Part shown: positions 10,851 to 19,760 of the stretch, in pieces | Layout of the letters: every line of letters starts with the position of its first letter | How positions within the stretch are numbered: the first letter of the stretch is position 1 | NCBI GenBank assembly: GCA_033557675.1 | Contig: JAWQRM010000178.1 | Span: 1-27,277 of the forward strand | Source of the DNA: Coptodactyla brooksi | Lineage: Eukaryota > Arthropoda > Insecta > Coleoptera > Scarabaeidae | Reading direction: 5' to 3' | DNA: 27,277 nt | Program-made: the position numbers and the translations under genes | The notes under the pieces: generated by a model | The model's input: the letters and a program-made list of their open reading frames with translations, nothing else | The model's database searches: none | Told to the model about the DNA's origin: nothing

Positions 10851-11254
10851 ATAAGTGATATGAATATAGGATCTCAGTTCCCAGACATTCAGAATATAGT
10901 TTTAGAGGACGTTAAGTTGGATAAAACGGACGGTCACATAGAGACACTGAACGTCGCGATCGACATAGAGTACGCGGGAAATTTCATGCTGTCAGTGGAT
11001 GCCAAGATGAAGTTCGGCAAGACGGCTTACCTCTCGATTAAGCTGAAGAAAGTTTGCGGAAAGGCCAGGCTGCAATTCACCAGGATCCCGTACACTCACT
11101 GGTCGATCAGTTTTTACACGGACCCCGTGCTGGAGTTGGCCGTGGAGTCCCACTTTCAGGGCAGGCAGCTGCAGGCGAACATAACGGGCCTAATAATGCA
11201 CCAAATCAAGAAGGCCATACGGAGGAAACACACGTTACCAAATTATAAAATTAG
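10851..11254 (+). CDS. PDZD8: PDZD8 orthologue, coding exon 2: body of the SMP domain
   Basis: Residues 120-253 plus two bases of codon 254 (Arg). The exon begins after TTTGTTTCAG and ends AG|GTAAGA. It carries nearly all of the SMP domain: ISDMNIGSQFPDIQNIVLED, a GHIETLNVAIDIEYAG strand, FMLSVDAKMKFG, a RIPYTHWSISFYTDP segment and the closing helix LIMHQIKKAIRRKHTLPNY. SMP domains build a hydrophobic lipid-binding tube in ER contact-site proteins such as the extended synaptotagmins, TEX2 and PDZD8. In-frame sequence with an ATG exists upstream to 10818, but those bases are intron, because the acceptor fits and the frame from exon 1 joins here exactly. Confidence 0.95.
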
Positions 11255-11560
11255 GTAAGAGAAAACATTTATACAAAAATTAATAAAATTTTGTAATTGT
11301 TTGTTTCTTTCCAATAATTTAACCATGAAGATTCTTTAAAAGGATAATTGGGAATTCTGATTTAGTTAAAAAGTTTAAAAATAAACAACTTCAAAGTAAA
11401 ATACCAAATTTAATTGCTTTGAATTTGTAGATATAAACATTTCTAAGTCAAAGCTGTATATTTTCACTAATTCAAAAGCATTTGTAATAGTTTGTTTCTT
11501 TCCAATAATTTAACTGTGAAGATTCTCGAAATACCAAATTTAATTGCTTTTAATTTGTAG
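11255..11560 (+). repeat. Intron 2 with internal duplication of its own 3' end
   Basis: Within this 306-nt intron, TTTGTTTCTTTCCAATAATT with its flanks occurs near 11298 and again near 11490. ATACCAAATTTAATTGCTTT followed by AATTTGTAG and ATATAAAC occurs at 11401-11438 and at 11531-11568. The second copy of that last block is the real acceptor plus the head of exon 3. The first is a decoy with AG at 11429-11430, exactly 130 bp upstream. Use of the decoy would read Arg-Tyr-Lys-His-Phe and then stop (TAA 11444-11446). Confidence 0.9.
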
Positions 11561-11715
11561 ATATAAACCGTTCTTTGTTAAGACCGATCCTGGGCAGTTG
11601 GATAATGAAGATACGGAAATCGTGCCGCAGGGAAATTTGGAAATGACTTGTGTTGAAGTCACAAGGTTGGCCTATGGTGCCGATATTTTAAATGTGTATT
11701 GCACGTTTACTGTAG
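11561..11715 (+). CDS. PDZD8: PDZD8 orthologue, coding exon 3: SMP to PDZ connector
   Basis: The exon completes codon 254 (Arg), encodes residues 255-305 and leaves one base of codon 306. It reads YKPFFVKTDPGQLDNEDTE, then EIVPQGNLEMTCVEVTRLAY and ends LNVYCTFTV. It contains the last strand of the SMP domain and the connector toward the PDZ domain. The GTGGGT donor at 11716 is preferred over GTAGGT at 11712 because only the former joins exon 4 in frame, giving Val-Asp-Ser-Val-Pro. Intron 3 is then 61 nt (11716-11776). Confidence 0.9.
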
Positions 11716-11776
11716 GTGGGTCTTCGTGTGGAGAAGTGTTATATTTCTACTGCCTGAACTTAATTTTTACTTTTAG

Positions 11777-12776
11777 ATTCTGTGCCGTACATCAGTTTGT
11801 ACTCTAAAGAAAATACTACTTGCTTAGTACTGGAATTAACACTAACGAAAGTACGCCACCAACATTTAGGCGTAATTTTCAAACAAGAACAGATTGGGGT
11901 AATTGTCGATTGTATCACCCCGATGACCCCGGCGGCAATTGCAGGATTAAAACCGGGCGACGTCCTGCTGGCCGTCGAGAATAAAAACGTGAACAATGTC
12001 GCCAACATTGCCAAACTAATTAAAGCCATATCGGGCGTCAATATCACGCTTAAGGTGGAACGGTTTGTTCACGATTACGTGTTCAGGAGCAAGTCGAAGT
12101 TCGAGAAGTTGGACAGCAGCGCGAGGTCGATGAATGCCAGCATAGAAGACTTGGACGCGGAATCGAATTCGGACGGTGTGGAGCCGGAGGTTCCGGTCGC
12201 GAAGAGGAGCAGCAGCAAGGGGGACACTAAGGTGCCGAAAATTTTGACGACCGGAAACGAAAACATGTCGAAGTTCGCGCAGACCATCGGCAGCTTTACG
12301 CTAAGGAAGCGCAAGCAATCCGTCGAGAGGGCATCGACGGACAACAGCACGAAGACGACCCCGACCGCTTCAGGTCCGGGCACGCCACAACATTCCACCA
12401 AACACTGCATTTCTATCCCCTCGAATGTCCTGCTGAGCAAGAAGCATTCCATATCGGAGCTGCCGGAGATCGTGAGGACCGACCTGGACACGCAAGATGT
12501 CGAAATCTTGTCGAGCATGACCGAGTGTACGAAGGGAAAGGAGCAGGCTGTCGGGAGCGTGATAAGCTTCAACGACGATTTCGCCTTTTCCCTAAAAGAC
12601 AAGCACAAGTATTTGAACATTAACGTCTGGGGCATTTCCAGTAGTGGAAACGAAATTCTGCTGGGATACACCAATATTCCGTTGTCGGAGATTTTGAACG
12701 AATGCTGCAATTCGATGTTGGGGCAATACATGAGGACATATTCGTTTTTGCCACCTACTAATGTGCCCCCCACAAA
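11777..12776 (+). CDS. PDZD8: PDZD8 orthologue, coding exon 4: PDZ domain, linker, C2-like segment
   Basis: This is the largest exon, residues 306-638 plus two bases of codon 639, between TTTTAG and AAA|GTAAGT. The PDZ domain is at about residues 327-403, with the carboxylate-binding loop HLGVIF in place of GLGF, then TPMTPAAIAGLKPGDVLLAV (the typical PDZ middle) and VNITLKVERF as the last strand. Residues about 404-560 are rich in Ser, Thr, Lys and acidic residues and look disordered, with probable phosphorylation sites such as KHSISE. From about 573, FAFSLKDKHKYLNINVWG and LLGYTNIPLSEIL look like the second half of a C2 fold, which continues into the next exon. A long - strand ORF over this exon is only a shadow. 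Confidence 0.94.
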
Positions 12777-12894
12777 GTAAGTAATGTTTAATTTAATAAA
12801 GTTATAGTATTTAATATAACTAAGAATGTTGAAATAGAAAGAAATTCAAATAGACATTCAGATAGAAAGAAATTCAGATAGAAGATATTCCATA

Positions 12895-15800
12895 AGACCA
12901 TCTATTATGTAGATTGTACAGATTTTCTATTATAAAGACTGTCTTTTCTATAGATTGTCTATTATACAGATTGTCTATTATTTAGACTGTGTATTATGTA
13001 GATGGTCGATAGATAGTCTGTATATTGTAGATGGATAGACTATTTATTATGTAGATTGTTGTACAGATTGTCTATTATATTGACTGTCTCTTGTATAGAT
13101 TGTCCATTGTAGAGATTATCAATTATACAAATTGTCTATTATGCAGATTGTCTATTATTTAGACTGTCCATTATGTAGATTGTCTGTTGTACAGATTGTC
13201 TATTATGTAAATTGTCTGTTGTACAGATTGTCTATTACAGTGACTGTCTGTTATACAGACTGTCTATTAAGTAGGTTGTTTATTATTTAGACTGTCTATT
13301 ATGTAGATTGTTATACAGATTGCCTATAATATTGACTGTCTCTTGTATAGATTATCCACTGTATAGACTATCAATTATAAAAATTGTCTATTATACAGAT
13401 TGTCTATTATTTAAACTATCTATTACGTAGATTGTTTGTTGTATAGATTGTCTATTATAAGGACTGTCTATTCTATGGATTGTCTATTATACTGATCATC
13501 CATTATACAGATTGTCTATTATTTAGACTGTCTATTATGTAGATTGTCTGTTGTACAGATTGTCTATTGTATTGACTGCCTATTATGAAGATTATCTGTT
13601 GTACAGGCTGCCTATTAGGCAGCTTGTCTATTATTTAGACTGTCTATTATGTAGATTGTTGTACAGATTGCCTATTGTATTGACTGTCTCTTGTATAGAT
13701 TGTCCATTCTATAGATTATCAATTATAAAATTTGTTTATTATACAGATTGCCTATTATTTAGACTGTCTATTATGTAGATTGTCTGGTTTGCAGATTGTC
13801 TATCATAAGGACTGTCTATTCTGTGGATTGTCTATTATACAGATCATCTATTATACAAATTGTCTATTATTTAGACTGTCCATTATGTTGATTGTCTGTT
13901 GTACATATTGTGTATTATATTGACTGTCTATTATGTAGATTATTCATTGTACAGACTGCCTGTTATGTATTATGATTAGGCAGGTTGTCTATTATTTAGA
14001 CTGTCTGTTATGTAGATTGTTGTACAGATTGCCTATTGTATTGACTATCTCTTGTACAGATTGTCCATTGTATTGATTATCAATTATACAAATTGTCTAT
14101 TATTTAGACTGTGTATTATGTAGATTGTCTATTGTACAGATTATCTATTATATTGGCTGTCTATTATGTAGATTGTCTGTTGTACAGGCTGCCTATTAGG
14201 CAGGTTTCCTATTATGTAGATTGTTATACAGATTGCCTAATATATTGACTGTGTCTTGTATAGATTGTCAATTGTATAGATTATCAATTATACAAATTGT
14301 CTATTATATAGACTGTCCATTATGTAGATTGTCTGTTGTACAGATTGTCTGTTGTATTGACCGTCTATTATGTAGATTGTACAGATTGTCTATTACAAAG
14401 ACTGTCTATTCTATAGATTGCCTATTATACAGATCATCTATTATACAGGTTGTCTATTGTTTAGACTGTCTATTATGTAGATTGTTTGTTGTACAGATTA
14501 TCTATTATATTGACCGTCTCTTGTATAGATTGTCAATTCTACAAATTGTCTATTATGTAGATCGTCTGTTGTGTAGATTATGTATTATATAGACTGTTTA
14601 TTATGTAGATCGTCTATAGTACAGATTATATGTGGTATAGAATTTATACAGATTATCTATTACATAGATTGTCTATTTTTTGGATTCTCTATTATGTATA
14701 TTGTCTATTGTACAGATTAGCTATTATATATATTGTCTATTCTATAGATTGTCTATTACTTGGACTGTCTATTATTTAGACTATCTACTATTTAGACTTC
14801 ATTGTTTAGACTGTGTATTATGTAGATTGTGTGCTGTGTAGATTCTCTATTATATAGACTGCCCATTATATATGCTATCTATTACATAGGTTGTCTATTT
14901 TTTATATTGTCTGTTGTACATATTATATACTGTATAGAATGCCTATTATACAGATCATTATATAGGGTGTGTATCCTTTGGATTCCCTATTATGTAGATT
15001 ATCTATTGTACAGATAGTGTATTATATAGATTGTCTACTATGCAGATTATCTATTACTTGGACTATCTATTATGTACACTGTCTATTGTGTGGATTCTTT
15101 ATTCTATAGACTATTATATATCTGTCTACTATATATACTGTCTACTATATATACTGTCTACTATATATACTACCTATTATATAGATTGTCTATTAATTAG
15201 ATAGTCTATTATGTAGATTGTCTATTATATATAATTTATATATTTGACAGATTCTCTATCATATATATATGGTCTGCATTATTTTATTTTTAAACATTGT
15301 CTATTTTATAGGTTGTTGTCTATTGTATAGATCGTCTGTTGTATAGATCATCTATTGTATAGATTATGTACTGTATAATAGATTGTCTATTCTATAGATT
15401 ATCTATTGTATAGACTATCTATTGTATAAATTGTCTATTGTATAAATTGCCTATTGCAAAAATTCTCTATTGCATAGACCATCTATTGTGTAAATAATGT
15501 ATTGTATAGGTTATGTACTGTATAGATTGTCTATTGTATAGACTATCTATTGTATAAATTGTCTATTGTATAAGTTGCCTATTGCAAAGATTGTCTATTG
15601 CATAGACCATCTATTGTGTAAGTAATCTATTGTATAGGCTCTGTATAGTATAGATTGTCCAGTATATAGATTGCCTATTGTATTGATGATATATTCTATA
15701 GAAAATCTATTGTATAAATAATCTATATAGATTGTCTATTGTGCAGATTGTTCACTGTATAGATTATCTATTGTATAGGCTATCTATTGTATAAATCGTC

Positions 15801-16040
15801 TTTTGTATAAGTTGCCTATTGTAAAAATTGTCTATTGTATGGACCATCCATTGTGTAAATAATATAGATTATATTATTTACACAATAGTGTGTAGGTTAT
15901 CTACTGTATAGATTGTTTATTATATAGATTGCCCATTGTATAGACGATCTGTTATATATTAGTATAGTATTTGAGGTGTCTCTTATTTTTTGGCCACTCA
16001 GTGTATATAATAGACAATCTATACATACTGTATAGATAAT
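12895..16040. repeat. Large minisatellite in intron 4, 16-bp unit
   Basis: About 195 diverged copies of a unit near AGATTGTCTATTATAC fill most of intron 4 (12777-16547). Variation among units is itself repeated: a block with TTGTACAGATTGCCTATTGT and CTCTTGTATAGATTG recurs with starts near 13054, 13305, 13654, 14014 and 14219, giving a loose higher-order period of 200-360 bp. Because 16 leaves a remainder of 1 when divided by 3, all three + frames read the same 16-residue cycle, which creates long but meaningless ORFs (such as 13551-13778 and 14221-14592). The last ~100 bp contain units in reverse orientation (AGACAATCTATAC near 16010). Confidence 0.92.
15850..15886. repeat. Perfect 17-bp palindrome in the minisatellite
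   Basis: ATTGTGTAAATAATATA (15850-15866) is followed by GAT and then its exact reverse complement (15870-15886). The left arm resembles normal array text (TTGTGTAAATAAT occurs near 15485), so the right arm is the odd, inverted copy. Confidence 0.9.
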
Positions 16041-16115
16041 GTATATGTCTATATATATATATATATATATACATATGTATGTATTTGTATACATATATAT
16101 ATGTATATATCAACA
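16040..16115. repeat. AT/TATG microsatellite
   Basis: A run of TATATATATATA followed by TATG-containing variants lies directly next to the end of the 16-bp array. It is low-complexity sequence without coding value. Confidence 0.85.
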
Positions 16116-16130
16116 TATCATTAGAAGCTA

Positions 16131-16290
16131 TTAAGCATTAAACCCTTCCTTCCAATTATTTTTGTCCACTGCTCTGTCCCAATCATTTCTTGATCTTCCA
16201 CAGTCTCTCCTTTCTGTTATTTTAGATGCCCACTTTTTTTTACTGGTCTGCTGTCCTACCTCCTCACCAGGTGTTCCTACCAACTGATCT
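16131..16290 (-). pseudogene. Non-LTR retrotransposon C-terminal fragment
   Basis: On the - strand the reading ends KKKWASKITERRDCG, RSRNDWDRAVDKNNW, KEGFNA and stop. This fits the C-terminal signature of many insect jockey/CR1-type LINE polyproteins, a pattern of RW-D-I...W..-A-DR..W....EAF just before the stop. Only this tail is recognisable; the part upstream of it (to 16424) is not clearly related. It lies in intron 4 and is most likely a 5'-truncated insertion, as is usual for LINEs. The family was recognised from memory. Confidence 0.5.
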
Positions 16291-16547
16291 AACATTGCCC
16301 TATACCACGGATAACGGTATGCCCCGAAAATGTTCCGTATGTTTCGATGAATGCACAAGTACATTTTAGTAGTATAAAATACACCCATATCTCTTTTGTT
16401 TTCAACATGTGAAAAGTAAATCAAATTCTAATTGCCGTCTGCTTTTCAAATTTGAAATTGAACAAAATCTTAGTAAGAGATTTGTATAATTAATGGATAA
16501 ATTCCTACCAATATCATAACGTGTATTGGTGTTATTTGTTATTTCAG

Positions 16548-16776
16548 TTCCACTCATCCGCTAATGACTCACTCGGGTTTCGAGCACGTATTTTGCTACG
16601 GCGACATTCTGCTGTCGTTCGTGTGGAATCACGACGAAGACAACGTCGAGGTACGACCTAAAACGACGCCCAATCTCGTGGAACCGAAGCCGCATATAGC
16701 CGCGTCCACTGTGAAGCACGACTTCATCCGCACACAATTTCACAGAACCACGCACTGTGATTTTTGCACAAAAAAG
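16548..16776 (+). CDS. PDZD8: PDZD8 orthologue, coding exon 5: end of C2-like segment, first half of C1
   Basis: Completes codon 639 (Asn) and encodes 640-715, ending in phase 0 before GTAAGT. FEHVFCYGDILLSFVWN finishes the C2-like segment. The C1 domain begins with His696 and continues DFIRTQFHRTTHCDFC, giving His696, Cys709 and Cys712 with the canonical 12-residue and 2-residue spacings of the zinc-binding pattern. C1 domains bind diacylglycerol or membranes in some proteins. In PDZD8 this region works with SMP and PDZ at contact sites and with Rab7 on late endosomes. The C1 domain is split by a 54-nt intron (16777-16830). Confidence 0.94.
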
Positions 16777-16830
16777 GTAAGTGAAGCTATTAAAACAATT
16801 GGAACAGTAGTAAGTAATTGTTGTCAATAG

Positions 16831-17089
16831 ATATGGTTAAAGGACGCCGTTCAGTGCCGACAGTGCGGCTTGTGTTGTCACAAAAAGTGCATCACGAAGT
16901 GCCAAATTAGTACGGACTGCGTACCGACCGATACGATTATTATTAAAACGGACGGCATCGATTCGGACATATCCATGAAGGACGGAATCGTCGCGGAAGA
17001 TTTATCCGTCGAGACTGACAGTTCCGGGGAGTCCAGGGTCGGATTCTGTCTGAAACGGGTCAACAGTGCTAACAATTTATCTATACCAG
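16831..17089 (+). CDS. PDZD8: PDZD8 orthologue, coding exon 6: second half of C1 and acidic tail
   Basis: Residues 716-801 plus one base of codon 802. IWLKDAVQCRQCGLCCHKKC supplies Cys724, Cys727, His732 and Cys735. The spacing from Cys712 to Cys724 is 11 residues, two shorter than the protein kinase C type, so this is an atypical C1. The last ligand is either Cys739 or Cys745, neither at the standard distance of 7 after Cys735. An acidic Ser/Asp-rich stretch follows (DGIDSDISMKDGIVAEDLSV), then RVGFCLKRVNSANNLS. The donor is CAG|GTAAAT and intron 6 is 132 nt. Confidence 0.92.
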
Positions 17090-17221
17090 GTAAATTAATT
17101 TGTTAACTTTCAAATGTTGGTGCAACCATTGAAAGATTATATTCGAAACGCTTCTTTTCGTTCAAGTTTTAAGAAAAGAAATACTTTGCATACGCTTTCA
17201 CATACTTCTCGATGATTTTAG

Positions 17222-17508
17222 GTTCTCATGTCTCGACATGTCAGTCACGTAGCTTGCCCCCATCCCCGCAGCACACGCCTAGCCGCAAAAGGTCCATTGT
17301 CGACGGTAATCCCTTTATATTGTGTCCTACTGCCCTAGATACCGTCTCGAAAAATCCCGAAGAAGCGGCGGACTGCGTCTCGCAGCTCCTGGACCATATA
17401 TTAATGTGTCCCAGCGATGAATCCCTAATGGATGCCGCGAAAGACACTGGAAAGCAACTGTACGCTACAATGCCGACGGAAGAAAAAGTGGAGAAAGTTA
17501 ATATCATG
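17222..17508 (+). CDS. PDZD8: PDZD8 orthologue, coding exon 7: helical region before the missing coiled coil
   Basis: Completes codon 802 (Gly) and encodes 803-897, after a TTTTAG acceptor. A Ser/Pro/Arg linker (SLPPSPQHTPSRKRS) is followed by a helical region, ALDTVSKNPEEAADCVSQLL, DHILMCPSDESL and KQLYATMPTEEKVEKVNIM. In PDZD8 proteins this leads into a C-terminal coiled coil, which is absent here. The exon is ended at ATG|GTCAGT. The alternative, reading through to TAA at 17548-17550, adds 13 residues, but 7 of those codons lie wholly or partly within the terminal repeat of a mariner insertion, so it cannot be the ancestral end. I found no matching coiled-coil exon in the rest of the window. 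Confidence 0.85.
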
Positions 17509-17530
17509 GTCAGTGAACATTCAAGTTACA

Positions 17531-18079
17531 TTAGGTTGTTTGAAAAATAATTTCGTTTTTTGTTTTTGGTGAAAATGAAAGGCACTTTTCTTAGAGAGCA
17601 TAAATAATTTTAATATAACACCTTTTGCTATCTTTCTGGCAGCAGCAAAATTCCATGCTTCTTATCCTTGCTGGCAAAAACCTGATCCAAGTCATTAGAG
17701 GTATGGTGTCCCACATTATCTTCATGGGACACCATACCTCTTCTATAGATCAATTCTGGCCCTTTCTGTTTCAGTGAATCATCCAATTTGTCCAGTTGAT
17801 GACAGTACACTTTAGAATTGATCGTGGTATTGAAAAAGAAAAAAATTTGAAAAGAGCTCCCAAAAAATTTGCAAACTTGCAAAAAACTTTGCAAACTTTT
17901 GCACAAAATGTTACAAACCAGTTTTGACACTGGCATTCTGTTAATACATCTTCTCCATACTCATCAATATAGGCATAATGCATATACGGTATAGAATGAA
18001 GTTGGCTGGTAAAAATACAACTAGCGCCTCTACTGCGAAAAAAACGAAATTACTTTTGGAACTTTGGAACAACCCAATA
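17531..18079 (-). mobile_element. Internally deleted mariner element in PDZD8 intron 7
   Basis: Inverted ends are visible: left TTAGGTTGTTTGAAAAATAA and right (reverse complement) TTGGGTTGTTCCAAAG, both leading into AATAATTTCGTTTTTT or AAGTAATTTCGTTTTTTT. TA follows the right end, and CA stands at the left where TA is expected. The - strand holds decayed transposase in several frames: the HTH piece YGEDVLTECQCQNWF (about 17890-17960), then SKVYCHQLDKLDDSLKQKGP, GMVSHEDNVGHHTS (second catalytic Asp region) and a C-terminal LLLPERWQKVL. Text between the HTH and the catalytic domain, and the SPDLAPSDYHLF region, is deleted. At 549 bp against ~1.3 kb for full elements, it is immobile on its own. 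Confidence 0.88.
17697..17741. repeat. Perfect 17-bp palindrome inside the mariner remnant
   Basis: 17697-17713 and 17725-17741 are exact reverse complements around an 11-base spacer (arm text GAGGTATGGTGTCCCA). The palindrome falls on the codons for GMVSHEDNVGHHTS, a conserved transposase segment with unchanged length, so it arose by substitutions and not by insertion. Confidence 0.9.
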
Positions 18080-18780
18080 ATTCAGATGCGTACTCTAAAC
18101 AACCAGCAAAATTAAACGAAGGAATCAAAGAAAAATGCCCAAAATCTCCTCCAGATTGAAAAATACAGGAAAAATCCACTCGCGTTCGGTTTGGAAATCT
18201 GACAGGCAAAAACATCGTTTTAAAAAGGAGCAGTTTTGAGTAACCTGTAGATGTTACAGTATGTAACACTCCCATTGCCCATTACAGAGTGGTTTTATTG
18301 CTAAACATAACCTTCCCAAAGTCAAGTCATCTATTGTGGGTGCTCTAAGTTCGCTGAGATGATGATGTGTGTAAATTTCCAAGATCTTGTGTAAGAAAGT
18401 AGAATAATGTATAATAAAAAATAAAGACAAGTGCGTTAACAGGATTGGAAATATAATTCCATAGTAACATAGAACAGTTAAGCCAACCGGACGCTCCTTA
18501 ATATAACCAACCCGTTCAAACTTTTTATTACTAATCCCACTATATCTGGCGCCACGGAGGAAACGATGGCCTTTAAAGGTGTAAGAAAAGGCTACGCAGG
18601 CGTTGCCAATATTCCGTTTCTCCCAATATAGCACTGGAAGAAGGAGAAGTTGTATGAGAACCGGAGTTTTTTTTGGACATCCGCGTCCATGGACGTGTTA
18701 ATTTGGCCATTTAATTAATTGCCAGTTAATTTAAAAGTAGTAGCGAATCGAGATCGAGGTTGGGCACCGAAGGAGACCTA
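18080..18780. other. Unassigned DNA between the mariner copy and the RASSF-like exon
   Basis: The stretch includes a 126-codon - strand ORF (18254-18634, containing FKGHRFLRGARYSG and ERPVGLTVLC) and an 81-codon one (18030-18275). Composition is intermediate, and the ORFs look like decayed repeat text more than a gene. I recognise no domain and see no coherent splice structure. Confidence 0.35.
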
Positions 18781-18808
18781 ATTATCTTGGCGAGGAGGTT
18801 CGACTTAC

Positions 18809-19026
18809 TCTAGCTTCCTCGTCCTGCAGCAGTACTGCTATTACGTCCTGGCAGGTCGTCTCGCCGACAACTCCGGAGACCCACCTCTGTTCACCTCTTA
18901 TCCATATGGGCAGCTCTTCTCCGCTGGTGTCGCTGTCATCGTCGGAATCGTCATCCGCGAGACGAGTGCTTAACTGTTGTCTGGACTCCTCCACCCACAT
19001 CATGATCGTTCCACGTCCTGATCTAT
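18809..19026 (-). CDS. Internal exon of a RASSF9/RASSF10 (Meru)-like gene: start of RA domain
   Basis: On the - strand, CACTTTCAG precedes 19026 and AGA|GTAAGT follows at 18809. The exon has two bases of a split codon plus 72 codons and ends in phase 0. Its reading has WVEESRQQLSTRLADDDSDD, a Ser/Asp/Glu-rich stretch, then ELPIWIRGEQRWVSGVVGET and TCQDVIAVLLQDE. That is the beginning of the ubiquitin-like Ras-association domain of N-terminal RASSF proteins (pattern PVWV-GE-VSGL-TTC-DVI-LL). In flies Meru, the RASSF9/10 homologue, links planar and apical-basal polarity. The ATG pair at 18998-19003 could be the start codon if the preceding exon is untranslated. The rest of the RA domain (the YV-ERWR-ER-L part) should be in an exon at lower coordinates, but I could not find it in this window. 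Confidence 0.65.
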
Positions 19027-19546
19027 CTGAAAGTGACGTAAATAGCGCGATTAGCATCACGTAATTGACCGGTTAATATTGATTATTAAGCGATTTAATT
19101 AAGGAAATTGCTTGGTCACTTCCTCATGAGAAATCAATTAGTAAAATGTAACCAATTTAAGCCTTGAATTATGAGAGATGTATTGAAATGACGCGGGAAT
19201 CGTAAAATTCCCAAAACAATGAAAAACGTGTCAGTTAGGAAAAGCCCAGTTCATTAATTTGTTGACGGTTACGTTAAATTATTCTAGTTTTTGTCATGAT
19301 TTTAGACATGTTAATAACAGGACTAAGTAATAAAGTTTTTCAGCTTCATCCTGACGCATTGACAGGCTTCTCATGAGCGAAGTTTAGTTAAATTCCCAAG
19401 CTCTAAAGCCCAAAACAGTGTCAGTTTTTTCAAAGTTTATGTGAATATTTCTAGATTTCCTTGAATATTAATTATTATATATTATGATATATATATAATA
19501 ATTAAAGTGTCCCTCAAATTTTATAAGGACTTCAAAAATACAATAA
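19027..19546. other. Intronic or upstream DNA of the RASSF-like gene
   Basis: This is non-coding AT-rich sequence. Related short text occurs twice (AAATTCCCAAAACA near 19206 and AAATTCCCAAGC near 19390, each followed by GTGTCAGTT). No exon or RNA gene was identified. Confidence 0.5.
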
Positions 19547-19547
19547 T

Positions 19548-19616
19548 ATATAGGGTGTTTCATTAAAAAATCTGAAGTTGGATAGTTTTTAGAATAAATC
19601 GAACACCCTGTATATT
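19548..19616. mobile_element. Small inverted-end element with GGGTGTT / AACACCC ends
   Basis: TATATAGGGTGTTTC begins and GAACACCCTGTATAT ends a ~68-bp unit. Such ends are common on short non-autonomous DNA transposons and on transposon termini in insects. No coding sequence lies inside. It could be a solo terminus pair left by deletion of a longer element. Confidence 0.55.
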
Positions 19617-19732
19617 CGAAAACAGTTTCATATTGTGAAGAGTTCGATGTCATGCAACCTTTATTTGATTTTTTTTCTAAAGAGCGCAACACTTGAAATT
19701 AAGAACGAAATACCCTCGTGCCTAATAGGACT

Positions 19733-19760
19733 GTATTTTTATCAATTATGATAAAAATAC
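19733..19760. repeat. Perfect 12-bp hairpin
   Basis: GTATTTTTATCA, loop ATTA, TGATAAAAATAC. Nothing nearby suggests a function; the surrounding 19620-20080 is AT-rich and non-coding. Confidence 0.85.

Noticed and set aside
11716..11807. Reading of exon 3 through into GGSSCGEVLYFYC
   Set aside because: It departs from the domain text after FTV. The 61-nt intron restores a PDZ domain in frame.
12075..12773. 232-codon - strand ORF
   Set aside because: It is a shadow of exon 4, whose + reading contains PDZ and C2-like sequence. The - reading has no recognisable features.
13551..15017. Several + strand ORFs of YRLSI-type repeats
   Set aside because: They are products of the 16-bp minisatellite, which is open in every + frame. 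No independent coding evidence.
18254..18634. 126-codon - strand ORF that might be the next RASSF-like exon
   Set aside because: It contains none of the expected RA domain motifs, and phase and splice sites do not fit the donor at 18808.
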